Below are positions 29,353 through 35,574 of a stretch of DNA of 35,574 bases, in pieces. The DNA is from Herminiimonas sp. GTDB lineage: Bacteria > Pseudomonadota > Gammaproteobacteria > Burkholderiales > Burkholderiaceae_D. Where the stretch lies: the NCBI GenBank assembly GCA_027310305.1, contig DAIDBD010000040.1, forward strand, positions 1 through 35,574, given 5' to 3'. The position numbers were made by a program, and so were the translations under genes. Every line of letters starts with the position of its first letter. Within the stretch, counting starts at the first letter, position 1. Under the pieces are notes generated by a model, which saw only the letters and a list, made by a program, of their open reading frames with translations, was not told the DNA's origin and ran no database searches.

Positions 29353-30051
29353 ATGATTTCGTCGCGTCACTTCGCCTTGATTCCCGCTGCCGGCATCGGC
29401 GTCCGCATGGGCACGCAACAGCCGAAGCAATACCTGCGGATCGCCGGCAAGCCGATGCTGTTGCATGCGCTCGACACGTTTGCCGCATCGCCGGCGATTG
29501 CCCATGTCTTTGCCGTGGTCGATGCCGAAGACGGTTACGTCGAGGAGGTGCTGTCGGCGGCGCCCCATCTGGCCGGCCGGGTAACGGTGTTATGGAACGG
29601 CGGCGCAACCCGCCATGAATCGGTATTGAACGGCTTGCATGCGATGCGCGCGCAGGTCGGCGATGACGACTGGGTGCTGGTGCATGATGCGGCACGCCCC
29701 GGTTTGACAGCGGCGTTGATCGACAAGCTGGCACAGTCGTTGCGCGGCGATGCGGTGGGCGGATTGCTGGCGCTGCCGGTGGTCGATACGATGAAGCGTA
29801 GCGGCATGAATGACCGTGTCGAGGCTACCGTGCCGCGTGCACGACTATGGGCGGCGCAGACGCCGCAAATGTTTCGCTACGCATTGCTGCGGCGCGCGTT
29901 GGAACAGGCGGTCAATGTCACCGATGAAGCCAGTGCAGTCGAAGCGCTCGGTTTGCAACCCAAGCTGGTGGAAGGCAGTCCGCGCAACTTCAAGGTGACC
30001 ATGCCGCATGATGCCGCGCTGGCGGAACTCTATTTGAAGGGAATCTTATGA
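29353..30051 (+). CDS. ispD: 2-C-methyl-D-erythritol 4-phosphate cytidylyltransferase IspD
   Basis: Third step of the non-mevalonate isoprenoid pathway: joins CTP and MEP to CDP-ME. The 232-residue product starts at ATG 29353 ([14 protein letters not shown]); the longer open frame from 29284 would add 23 unlikely residues. The nucleotidyltransferase signatures are clear: [54 protein letters not shown] and [13 protein letters not shown]. No clear ribosome site precedes the start. The stop overlaps the ispF start by four bases. Confidence 0.96.
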   Translation: MISSRHFALIPAAGIGVRMGTQQPKQYLRIAGKPMLLHALDTFAASPAIAHVFAVVDAEDGYVEEVLSAAPHLAGRVTVLWNGGATRHESVLNGLHAMRAQVGDDDWVLVHDAARPGLTAALIDKLAQSLRGDAVGGLLALPVVDTMKRSGMNDRVEATVPRARLWAAQTPQMFRYALLRRALEQAVNVTDEASAVEALGLQPKLVEGSPRNFKVTMPHDAALAELYLKGIL

Positions 30052-30539
30052 ATAATTTACCGCCGTTTCGAGTAGGCCAGGGCTACGATTGCCATGCGCT
30101 GGTACCCGGCCGCAAATTGATCGTCGGCGGCGTGACGATTCCGCACGCAACCGGCTTGCTCGGGCACTCCGACGCGGATGTCTTGCTGCACGCGATCACC
30201 GATGCGCTGTTCGGCGCGGCAGGATTAGGCGATATAGGCCTGCATTTTCCGGATACCGATGCGAAATTCTCCGGTGCGGATTCGCGGGTGCTGTTATGCG
30301 AGGCGGCCAAACGAATCGCCGCAGCCGGCTACGCGATCGGCAACATCGATGCCACCATCATCGCGCAGGCGCCGAAAATGGCGCCGCATATCAGGCTTAT
30401 GGCTACCAATGTCGCGACGGATCTGGGAATCGAGCCGGAGCAGGTAAACATCAAGGCCAAGACCAATGAAAAGCTTGGCTATCTGGGCCGCGAGGAAGGT
30501 ATTGCGGCCGAGGCGGTCGTTCTTGTTTATCGCGTTTAA
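30048..30539 (+). CDS. ispF: 2-C-methyl-D-erythritol 2,4-cyclodiphosphate synthase IspF
   Basis: Makes MEcPP from CDP-ME 2-phosphate in the MEP pathway. The 163 residues are the usual length. The metal site is visible in GQGYDCHAL (Asp and His) and [41 protein letters not shown] and [20 protein letters not shown] complete the pattern. The ATG overlaps the ispD stop (ATGA), so the two proteins are probably made by coupled translation. Its stop overlaps by four bases with the stop of the convergent gene at 30536. Confidence 0.97.
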   Translation: MNNLPPFRVGQGYDCHALVPGRKLIVGGVTIPHATGLLGHSDADVLLHAITDALFGAAGLGDIGLHFPDTDAKFSGADSRVLLCEAAKRIAAAGYAIGNIDATIIAQAPKMAPHIRLMATNVATDLGIEPEQVNIKAKTNEKLGYLGREEGIAAEAVVLVYRV

Positions 30540-30976
30540 TGCCTGTAGCTCTTGAGGTAATCCTCAATATCCTTTGATCCGAACCAGGAGATATCTTTTG
30601 CTATTTCTTCCCCGACCATTTTCTGCGCTTCCTTGCTTAAATTTTGCCGGATCAGGCCCAGAAATTTGGGCGGGGCGATCAGGCACAATTTGTCGTAGCG
30701 GTGATCGGTTCGTGCCTTGTCGAGATACTGGCCCAGATTTTTCGTGAACAATTCGGTTTCATGTTCAACTGCATCGACATTCGGCTGCCAGGTACTGGCC
30801 TGGGTCCGTCCTTCTGTTCCGCGCCGTGCTTGCGAATCGGTATTCAGTTCGCGGACGTTCGCACGTCCTTGCGGATTGGCAAAATCTTCGACTTCCTGAA
30901 AATTCTGTTCTGAAGGTTCGATTTCAAAGATCCTTGCGCGGCTGCTATCGGCAACTAAAATCCAAGTGGTTTGCAT
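30536..30976 (-). CDS. Host attachment family protein (PF10116-like)
   Basis: A 146-residue protein of the family named after a protein required for attachment to host cells. The start at 30976 ([18 protein letters not shown]) follows GGGAG at suitable distance; the open frame extends 12 codons further but lacks that signal. [14 protein letters not shown] at the N-terminus and [17 protein letters not shown] in the middle are typical, as is the C-terminal [14 protein letters not shown]. The fold resembles eRF1/Pelota-type RNase-H-like proteins, but the biochemical role is not known. Convergent with ispF. Confidence 0.85.
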   Translation of the reverse strand: MQTTWILVADSSRARIFEIEPSEQNFQEVEDFANPQGRANVRELNTDSQARRGTEGRTQASTWQPNVDAVEHETELFTKNLGQYLDKARTDHRYDKLCLIAPPKFLGLIRQNLSKEAQKMVGEEIAKDISWFGSKDIEDYLKSYRH

Positions 30977-31012
30977 GAGACCGTCTCCCGAAAAAGATTC
31001 TTTGTTTGACAA

Positions 31013-31353
31013 GCCGGGGAGAGGTTTGTTCGATGATGGTTATTGAAATGATTTTGAAGCAAATAAATTTTCAATGTCGAAGCGGCTTTGTATTCCATGC
31101 GGAGCCATCCGCTTTTGAAATTACATGCCGCCAACCAATTCTTAATAGGAATAATCTTTTATTGAAGATTTTTTAATTGCATTTATCAATGTATTGCATT
31201 GAAATTGTCAATTTGAACTTTCTTTGGCAGCCGTTCACAATTCAAGAGAAATCTAATCGACCAGGATTTTAGCCAAGGCGTTTTTCAATGCGCCCGGGTT
31301 TAATTTGGAGCAGCACGCTGTTCCATCGCCGTGACAATATCAAGGAGATCACC
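31013..31353. other. AT-rich intergenic region upstream of rubrerythrin
   Basis: 341 bases without a gene. It contains two palindromes: TCAATG-TATTG-CATTGA at 31186-31202 and AAATTG-T-CAATTT at 31202-31214, the second abutting a promoter candidate TTGAAC (31213-31218) with a 17-base spacer and CACAAT (31236-31241). No convincing Fur, OxyR or PerR box was identified by eye. The rest shows no clear structure. Confidence 0.5.
31213..31241 (+). promoter_or_regulatory. Putative promoter of the rubrerythrin cassette
   Basis: TTGAAC, a 17-base spacer and CACAAT match the sigma-70 pattern moderately (4 of 6 in the -10). The palindrome AAATTGTCAATTT overlaps the first two bases of the -35. Confidence 0.35.
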
Positions 31354-31776
31354 ATGTCAAATCTCAAAGGCTCCAAAACCGAAGCCAATCTGAAAGCCGC
31401 ATTCGCGGGCGAATCGCAAGCCAACCGCCGCTATTTGTATTTCGCAAACAAAGCGGACATCGAAGGGCAGAACGATGTTGCCGCATTATTTCGCTCGACC
31501 GCTGAAGGCGAAACCGGTCATGCGCACGGCCACCTGGAATACCTGGAAATCGTGGGCGACCCGGCTACCGGTTTGCCGATCGGTTCTTCGCGCCTGAACT
31601 TGCAGGCAGCAGTCGCCGGCGAAACGCATGAGTACACCGACATGTATCCAGGCATGGCCAAGGCGGCACGCGAAGAAGGTTTCGACGAAATCGCCGATTG
31701 GTTCGAAACGCTGGCCAAGGCCGAGCGTTCCCACGCCAATCGTTATCAGAAGGCGCTTGACGCCCTCGTTGATTAA
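31354..31776 (+). CDS. Rubrerythrin-family diiron protein without rubredoxin domain
   Basis: Four-helix ferritin-like protein of 140 residues. AAGGAGATCACC before the ATG at 31354 fixes the start; the longer open frame from 31288 is excluded. Diiron ligands follow the rubrerythrin pattern: Glu20 ([12 protein letters not shown]), Glu53 with His56 (GETGHAHGH), Glu90 and Glu93 ([12 protein letters not shown]), Glu124 and His127 ([10 protein letters not shown]). Typical rubrerythrins have about 190 residues with a C-terminal rubredoxin domain that is absent here, so an external electron donor is needed, possibly the Fe-S protein encoded next. Expected role: peroxide reduction, oxidative stress protection. 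Confidence 0.93.
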   Translation: MSNLKGSKTEANLKAAFAGESQANRRYLYFANKADIEGQNDVAALFRSTAEGETGHAHGHLEYLEIVGDPATGLPIGSSRLNLQAAVAGETHEYTDMYPGMAKAAREEGFDEIADWFETLAKAERSHANRYQKALDALVD

Positions 31777-31799
31777 ACCGCGTAGCGATCCGTTCTCTC

Positions 31800-31820
31800 C
31801 TTCCTCCTGAAAGGAGGAAG
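31800..31820. repeat. Perfect hairpin CTTCCTCCT-GAA-AGGAGGAAG
   Basis: A 9-base perfect stem with a three-base loop, 24 bases after the rubrerythrin stop, without a T-run. It resembles in composition the hairpins at 31889-31908 and 34200-34224. Confidence 0.7.
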
Positions 31821-31837
31821 ACGGGAGATGCGAGCAG

Positions 31838-31864
31838 GGCGGCCGATCCAGGGCCGCCGGTTTT
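31838..31864 (+). terminator. Terminator after the rubrerythrin gene
   Basis: GGCGGCC (31838-31844) pairs with GGCCGCC (31852-31858) around a seven-base loop, followed by GGTTTT. Partial read-through to the Fe-S gene is possible. Confidence 0.6.
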
Positions 31865-31888
31865 ACTATTCCTGCTCCCATCCCAACC

Positions 31889-31908
31889 CCCTCTTGCAAG
31901 AAAGAGGG
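31889..31908. repeat. Hairpin CCCTCTT-GCAAGA-AAGAGGG
   Basis: A 7-base stem with a six-base loop in front of the Fe-S gene, without a T-run. CCCTCT/AGAGGG arms recur at 34200-34224 behind the DUF3501 gene. Confidence 0.6.
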
Positions 31909-31936
31909 CATCATTAACATTGGTCACGAAAACCCC

Positions 31937-33274
31937 ATGTCGAATCGCGAAGGCAACCTTGAAGCGCCGACCCGGCATCCGCTCGATTGGAAAAGCGAGG
32001 ATTTTTATAACGAGGACTCGCTCAACAAAGAGCTGGAACGCGTGTTCGATATCTGTCACGGCTGCCGCCGTTGCGTATCGCTGTGCGGCACGTTTCCGAC
32101 ACTGTTCGACCTGGTGGACGCATCGCCGACGATGGAAGTCGATGGTATCGACAAGAAGGACTATCGGAAGGTAGTCGATCAGTGCTATCTGTGCGATGTC
32201 TGCTACATGACGAAGTGTCCGTACACGCCGCCGCATCCATGGAACGTCGATTTCCCGCATCTGATGCTGCGCGCCAAGGCGGTCAAGTACAAAAAGGGCG
32301 AAGTCGTATTCCGCGATAAATTTTTATCGAACACCGACGCGCTCGGCAAATTCGCCGGCATTCCGATCGTTACGCAAACCGTCAATGCGGTCAACCAAAC
32401 CAAATTCGCGCGCGGCATGATGGAAAATGCGATCGGCGTCGACAAGGACGCGTGGCTGCCTGGATTCGCACCGAAGAAATTTCGCTCCGGCGCCGCGGCA
32501 TCCGAATCGTATCCGGTCAAGGATGGAGCGCTTACGCCGGGCAAGGTCGCGGTCTATTCAACCTGCTATGTGAATTACAACGAACCGGGCATCGGCCACG
32601 ACCTGCTCGCCATCCTCGATCACAATGAAATTCCGTATGTGCTGGTAAACAAGGAGGTTTGTTGCGGCATGCCGAAGCTGGAGCAGGGCGACTTGGTCGG
32701 TGTCGAGGAAAAAAAGAATATCAACATTCCGCATCTGGTCAAACTGGCGAAAGAGGGCTACGCGATCCTGACGCCGATTCCTTCCTGCACGCTGATGTAC
32801 AAGCAGGAATTGCCATTGATGTTTCCTGACGATGCCGATACGCAACTGGTGAAGGAAGCGATATGGGACCCGTTCGAATATTTCATTTCGCGCAATCGTG
32901 ACGGCTTGCTGAAGAAAGATTTCAAGCAGCCGCTGGGCAATGTGTCGTACCATATTCCCTGTCATTCGCGGGTGCAGAACGTCGGCAGGAAAACCGCCGA
33001 AACCTTGCAGCTTGTCCCTGGCACGACGCTCAACATTGTGGAGCGCTGTTCCGGGCATGCCGGTACATTCGGCGTCAAAAAGGAATTTCATGCCACTGCG
33101 ATGAAGATCGGCAAACCGGTGTTCAAGGCGATGGCCAACAATGCGCCGGATTATATTTCGTCCGATTGCCAGCTCGCCGGCCACCATATCGAACAGGGTA
33201 TGGTCGAAGCGGGTTCGAAAAAAACCGAAATGGCGCATCCCCTGGCACTGTTACGAAAAGCGTACGATCTTTGA
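31937..33274 (+). CDS. GlpC/HdrB-like Fe-S protein with CCG domains
   Basis: Protein of 445 residues related to the Fe-S subunit of anaerobic glycerol-3-phosphate dehydrogenase (GlpC) and to heterodisulfide reductase subunits. Two [4Fe-4S] ferredoxin-type motifs lie at residues 40-50 (CHGCRRCVSLC) and 83-94 (CYLCDVCYMTKC). Two cysteine-rich CCG-type domains follow, marked by TCYVNYNEPG...EVCCGMPKLEQ and HIPCHSRVQNVG...ERCSGHAG; such domains can hold a noncubane cluster or handle electrons from thiols. No membrane segment is seen, so it is probably cytoplasmic. It is too far from any glycerol-3-phosphate genes to be glpC. Placed between rubrerythrin and an EncFtn-like ferroxidase, it may be an electron carrier for one of them; this is inference. 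The ribosome site is weak. Confidence 0.9.
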   Translation: MSNREGNLEAPTRHPLDWKSEDFYNEDSLNKELERVFDICHGCRRCVSLCGTFPTLFDLVDASPTMEVDGIDKKDYRKVVDQCYLCDVCYMTKCPYTPPHPWNVDFPHLMLRAKAVKYKKGEVVFRDKFLSNTDALGKFAGIPIVTQTVNAVNQTKFARGMMENAIGVDKDAWLPGFAPKKFRSGAAASESYPVKDGALTPGKVAVYSTCYVNYNEPGIGHDLLAILDHNEIPYVLVNKEVCCGMPKLEQGDLVGVEEKKNINIPHLVKLAKEGYAILTPIPSCTLMYKQELPLMFPDDADTQLVKEAIWDPFEYFISRNRDGLLKKDFKQPLGNVSYHIPCHSRVQNVGRKTAETLQLVPGTTLNIVERCSGHAGTFGVKKEFHATAMKIGKPVFKAMANNAPDYISSDCQLAGHHIEQGMVEAGSKKTEMAHPLALLRKAYDL

Positions 33275-33286
33275 AAGGGCTGCAGC

Positions 33287-33583
33287 ATGGCAAATGAAGG
33301 CTACCACGAACCGATCGACAAACTTTCCGCGCAAACGATGGACATGCATCGTGCGATCACGTCGCTGATGGAAGAGCTGGAAGCCGTGGATTGGTACAAC
33401 CAGCGGGTTGATGCCACGACCGATCCCGAATTGAAATCGATTCTTGAGCATAACCGCGACGAGGAAAAGGAACACGCGGCGATGGTGCTGGAATGGATAC
33501 GCCGCCGCGATCCGAAAATGGATCATGAATTGCACGAGCGTCTTTTCAAGACCGGTCCGATCACCGATCATCACGAAGACTGA
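33287..33583 (+). CDS. Encapsulated-ferritin-like (EncFtn-family) ferroxidase, no encapsulation tail
   Basis: A 98-residue helical protein closely matching the EncFtn family, ferritin-like two-helix subunits that dimerise to make a ferroxidase centre. The metal ligands of Rhodospirillum rubrum EncFtn (E32, E62, H65) correspond to Glu30, Glu60 and His63 (MEELEAVDWY and HNRDEEKEHAAM). The metal-entry Trp (Trp36) and nearby Glu29 and Glu32 are also kept. Classical members carry a C-terminal peptide that docks to encapsulin and lie beside an encapsulin gene. Here the chain ends just after TGPITDHHED and no encapsulin is within the window. Expected activity: oxidation of Fe(II). It is 12 bases behind the Fe-S gene and 12 before DUF3501, clearly one operon. 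Confidence 0.9.
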   Translation: MANEGYHEPIDKLSAQTMDMHRAITSLMEELEAVDWYNQRVDATTDPELKSILEHNRDEEKEHAAMVLEWIRRRDPKMDHELHERLFKTGPITDHHED

Positions 33584-33595
33584 CAAGGAATTATC

Positions 33596-34177
33596 ATGCC
33601 GATTAGCCGCGACAGCCTGATGACTCTCGAAGCCTATGCCAAGGCGCGTCCTGCGTTGCGCGCGGAAGTCATCGAGCATAAGAAATTGCGCAGCGTGAAG
33701 CTGGGCAATCACGTGACGCTTCTATTCGAAGACGAAATGACGTTGCGCTACCAGGTGCAGGAAATGCTGCGCATCGAAAAAATTTTCGAGGAAGAGGGCA
33801 TTCAGTCGGAGCTGGATGCCTACAATCCGCTGGTGCCGGACGGCAGCAACTTCAAGGCAACGATGCTGATCGAATACGACAATGAAAGCGAGCGCAAGGC
33901 AGCGCTGGCAAAACTGATCGGCATCGAAGACCGGCTGTTCATTCAAGTGGAAGGGCAGGCCCGTGTCTATGCAATCGCCGACGAAGATCTGGAGCGCGAG
34001 AACGCCGAAAAAACATCCGCAGTGCATTTTGTGCGCTTCGAGCTTGCGCAAGCCATGAAGGATGCATTGAAAGGCGGCGCGCAGATGATGCTCGGCTGCG
34101 ATCATCCGAATTACCCGGCGCATCTGGAGGAACTGCCTCAGGAGACGCTTGTTGCATTGCTGAGGGATTTGAGCTAA
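33596..34177 (+). CDS. DUF3501 family protein
   Basis: Protein of 193 residues of unknown function, start supported by AAGGA before ATG. Recognisable family features are MPISRDSLMTLEAYAKARPALRAEVIEHKK, LGNHVTLLFEDEMTLRYQVQEMLRIEKIFEEEGI and GCDHPNYPAHLEELP. Acidic and His residues are frequent, but no known metal site or catalytic motif stands out. The family is found beside rubrerythrin and GlpC/HdrB-like genes in other bacteria (my recollection, not checked), and this cassette fits that association. No signal peptide or membrane segment, so it is cytoplasmic. It could be a partner of the Fe-S protein or the ferroxidase. Confidence 0.85.
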   Translation: MPISRDSLMTLEAYAKARPALRAEVIEHKKLRSVKLGNHVTLLFEDEMTLRYQVQEMLRIEKIFEEEGIQSELDAYNPLVPDGSNFKATMLIEYDNESERKAALAKLIGIEDRLFIQVEGQARVYAIADEDLERENAEKTSAVHFVRFELAQAMKDALKGGAQMMLGCDHPNYPAHLEELPQETLVALLRDLS

Positions 34178-34199
34178 GGCCCACGCTACATCGCTACCG

Positions 34200-34224
34200 A
34201 CCCTCTCTCGTCATGGAAGAGGGT
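34200..34224. repeat. Hairpin ACCCTCT...AGAGGGT behind DUF3501
   Basis: A 7-base perfect stem with an 11-base loop, 22 bases after the DUF3501 stop, without a T-run. Same arm type as the element at 31889-31908. Confidence 0.55.
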
Positions 34225-34241
34225 GGCAGACACACATCAAT

Positions 34242-34595
34242 TCAATTACTTCCCGGCTCGGCCACCGCCGTCACAGACGAGCCGAATTGATTGGGCTCCT
34301 TTGCTTCCTGGACAAGGAAGTACAACACGATCAGCCATCCAATCAATGGAATCAACAAGATCAGTTGAAACCAGCCGCTTCGATTCGTGTCGTGCAGCCT
34401 GCGTGTCGCTGCTGCAAGGGAAGGCAAGAGTGTGCCCAGGTAAAACAGTCCGGCCAACGTTTGGCTGACAAAAGACAAGGCCAGGCCAACCAGAAAAATG
34501 AAGAGGACGTACCACCAGTATTCGGATCGGGTAGCTCTTCCATTGAATTCGGCATACTTGGAAAAACAAGTTTTGATCGATTCTGCAAATGTCAT
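34242..34595 (-). CDS. DUF805 family membrane protein (YhaH-like)
   Basis: Inner-membrane protein of 117 residues. The DUF805 pattern is clear: an N-terminal helix ending in YAEFNGRATRSEYWWY, hydrophobic segments at about 27-57 (YVLFIFLVGLALSFVSQTLAGLFYLGTLLP) and 75-95 (GWFQLILLIPLIGWLIVLYFLV), the central ATRRLHDTNRSGW motif, and a hydrophilic tail with EPNQFG. AGGGAGC before the ATG supports the start. The role of the family is not established. It is convergent with the DUF3501 gene, 64 bases apart. Confidence 0.9.
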   Translation of the reverse strand: MTFAESIKTCFSKYAEFNGRATRSEYWWYVLFIFLVGLALSFVSQTLAGLFYLGTLLPSLAAATRRLHDTNRSGWFQLILLIPLIGWLIVLYFLVQEAKEPNQFGSSVTAVAEPGSN

Positions 34596-34718
34596 TTTTT
34601 TGCTCCCTGTTTTATTAGACGCATTACAAGCTTATCCGATTTTTCCGGCTATTTTAAATACGATGCCGGCAAATAATCCGATTCAATTTCCGACAAAATG
34701 CCGCTGACGTGCCGAATT

Positions 34719-35574
34719 CTATTGAGCGCCAATCGAGCTGACCTTCGCATCCGGTATCGCAATCTGGACCATCAAACCGCCGCCGCTGCGGTTAAACAGG
34801 CGCAGCTTTCCGCCATGACGCAGTACTACGCGGTCGACGATAGCCAGTCCCAACCCCGCGCCGTTGGCTTGTCCGCGTGCCGCGTCCATCCGGGTGAAGG
34901 GGCGCAGCAAGTGTTCCATATCGCCTTCCGGCACGCCGATTCCGTGATCGGCGACTTCGATGATCGCCGTGCCGTCTTCCATCCGGCAGTTGATGTCGAT
35001 GTCGGCCCACTCCGTCTTTGCGGTTTTGCCGTAGCGGCGCGCATTTTCGATCAGGTTATTGGTCACGCGCTTGAGGTCGGTCGGGTTGCCTTGTATTTCG
35101 ATGCCTTCCGTTATATCGGCATTGACCCGCACGTCCGGCATGCGTGCCGCATCGCGTGCGGCATCGGCGAGGAGCGTGTCGAGAGCGATCGGCGTAAAGT
35201 CTGTACTGTCGGTCGGTTTTGCATAATCGAGAAACTGGCCGATGATCGCATCCATTTGCGCGAGGTCGGATTGCATGCCTTGTCTTGCTTCGTCAGACAA
35301 ATCGAGCATTTCCACTTCCAGCAGCATTCTCGAAATCGGCGTGCGCAAATCGTGCGAGATGCCGGCCAGGATCACGGCGCGGTCGGATTCAACCCGGTTC
35401 AGGTCTTCGGTCATCTGGTTGAAACTCCGGTTGGCTTCGCGGATTTCGGTCGGACCTTTCTCGGGCAAGGGGTCGGGCTGCTGGCCCTTGGCAATGGCGC
35501 GGGTGGCGGCGGTCAGGCGCGCCAGCGGCTGGTTGATCAGACGGGAAATGAATACCGCACCCAGCAGCGACAGC
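34719..35574 (-). CDS. Sensor histidine kinase (EnvZ-like), C-terminal part
   Basis: The frame is open to the window edge, so the N-terminal sensor part and true start are outside; the apparent TTG at 35468 is internal. The visible 285 or so residues give the end of a transmembrane segment (LSLLGAVFISRLI), a HAMP domain (INQPLARLTAATRAIAKGQ), the HisKA domain with the phosphorylated His in ILAGISHDLRTPISRM, and HATPase_c with NLIENARRYG, DHGIGVPEGD and GAGLGLAIVDRV. The H-box and N-box match EnvZ-type kinases that signal to OmpR-like regulators. The partner regulator is not in the window. No terminator was seen between it and the DUF805 gene, 123 bases downstream. Confidence 0.93.
   Translation of the reverse strand, partial: LSLLGAVFISRLINQPLARLTAATRAIAKGQQPDPLPEKGPTEIREANRSFNQMTEDLNRVESDRAVILAGISHDLRTPISRMLLEVEMLDLSDEARQGMQSDLAQMDAIIGQFLDYAKPTDSTDFTPIALDTLLADAARDAARMPDVRVNADITEGIEIQGNPTDLKRVTNNLIENARRYGKTAKTEWADIDINCRMEDGTAIIEVADHGIGVPEGDMEHLLRPFTRMDAARGQANGAGLGLAIVDRVVLRHGGKLRLFNRSGGGLMVQIAIPDAKVSSIGAQ

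Noticed and set aside
31889-31908. Intrinsic terminator
   Set aside because: The stem is good but no T-run follows on either strand; the hairpin at 31838-31858 followed by TTTT is the better terminator.
31937-33274. glpC of an anaerobic glycerol-3-phosphate dehydrogenase
   Set aside because: No glpA or glpB nearby; length and cluster spacing fit the broader GlpC/HdrB-like group only.

Overview
The window looks like a chromosomal segment of a betaproteobacterium of the Burkholderiales, most probably Oxalobacteraceae. This is inferred from gene content and order: bamD divergent from rluD-pgeF, class I phaC followed by phaR, rimO then metC, mfd divergent from ispD-ispF, and a moderately GC-rich genome with AT-rich intergenic promoters. 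No rRNA, tRNA or CRISPR array was seen.

Layout. 1-959: 3' part of an IS630-type transposase gene, cut by the window edge and carrying an in-frame stop. 1112-4420 (+): acyl-CoA catabolic operon with a PimC/PimD-like pair of acyl-CoA dehydrogenases and two MaoC-type hydratases. 4429-9214 (-): second acyl-CoA block with a YfcG-like GST, an ACAD10/11-type dehydrogenase, an aminoglycoside-phosphotransferase-like kinase, a histidine phosphatase and a crotonase-fold protein. 9410-11803: a GST, a methionine aminotransferase and a lone PIN protein. 11949-14606: bamD, rluD and pgeF. 14616-17406: a small membrane protein and the polyhydroxyalkanoate genes phaC and phaR. 17499-20214: rimO, a small broken reading frame, and metC. 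20233-24189 (-): a FIST sensor protein next to a PAS-GAF-PAS-GGDEF-EAL c-di-GMP protein. 24400-30539: a small membrane protein, serB, mfd, ispD and ispF. 30536-30976 (-): a host-attachment-family protein. 31354-34177 (+): rubrerythrin, a GlpC/HdrB-like Fe-S protein, an encapsulated-ferritin-like protein and DUF3501. 34242-35574 (-): a DUF805 protein and the C-terminal part of a sensor histidine kinase.

How the genes work together. The first 9 kb is devoted to acyl-CoA oxidation. The ACAD pair plus MaoC hydratases could perform successive dehydrogenation and hydration of a dicarboxylyl- or branched acyl-CoA. The kinase/ACAD pair resembles the LvaA/LvaC and ACAD10/11 systems that remove a hydroxyl group from 4-hydroxyacyl-CoAs through a phosphorylated intermediate. 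Carbon stored as PHA is made by PhaC and sensed by PhaR. The housekeeping block covers outer-membrane assembly, rRNA and ribosomal protein modification, methionine and serine metabolism, transcription-coupled repair and isoprenoid synthesis.

The most interesting part is the 31.3-34.2 kb cassette. It encodes a short rubrerythrin without a rubredoxin domain, a two-cluster Fe-S protein with CCG domains, and a 98-residue EncFtn-family ferroxidase. No encapsulin gene is nearby and the ferroxidase has no C-terminal extension for encapsulation. The last gene is the uncharacterised DUF3501. The cassette is bordered by short hairpin repeats and is a candidate iron or peroxide stress system working outside a nanocompartment.
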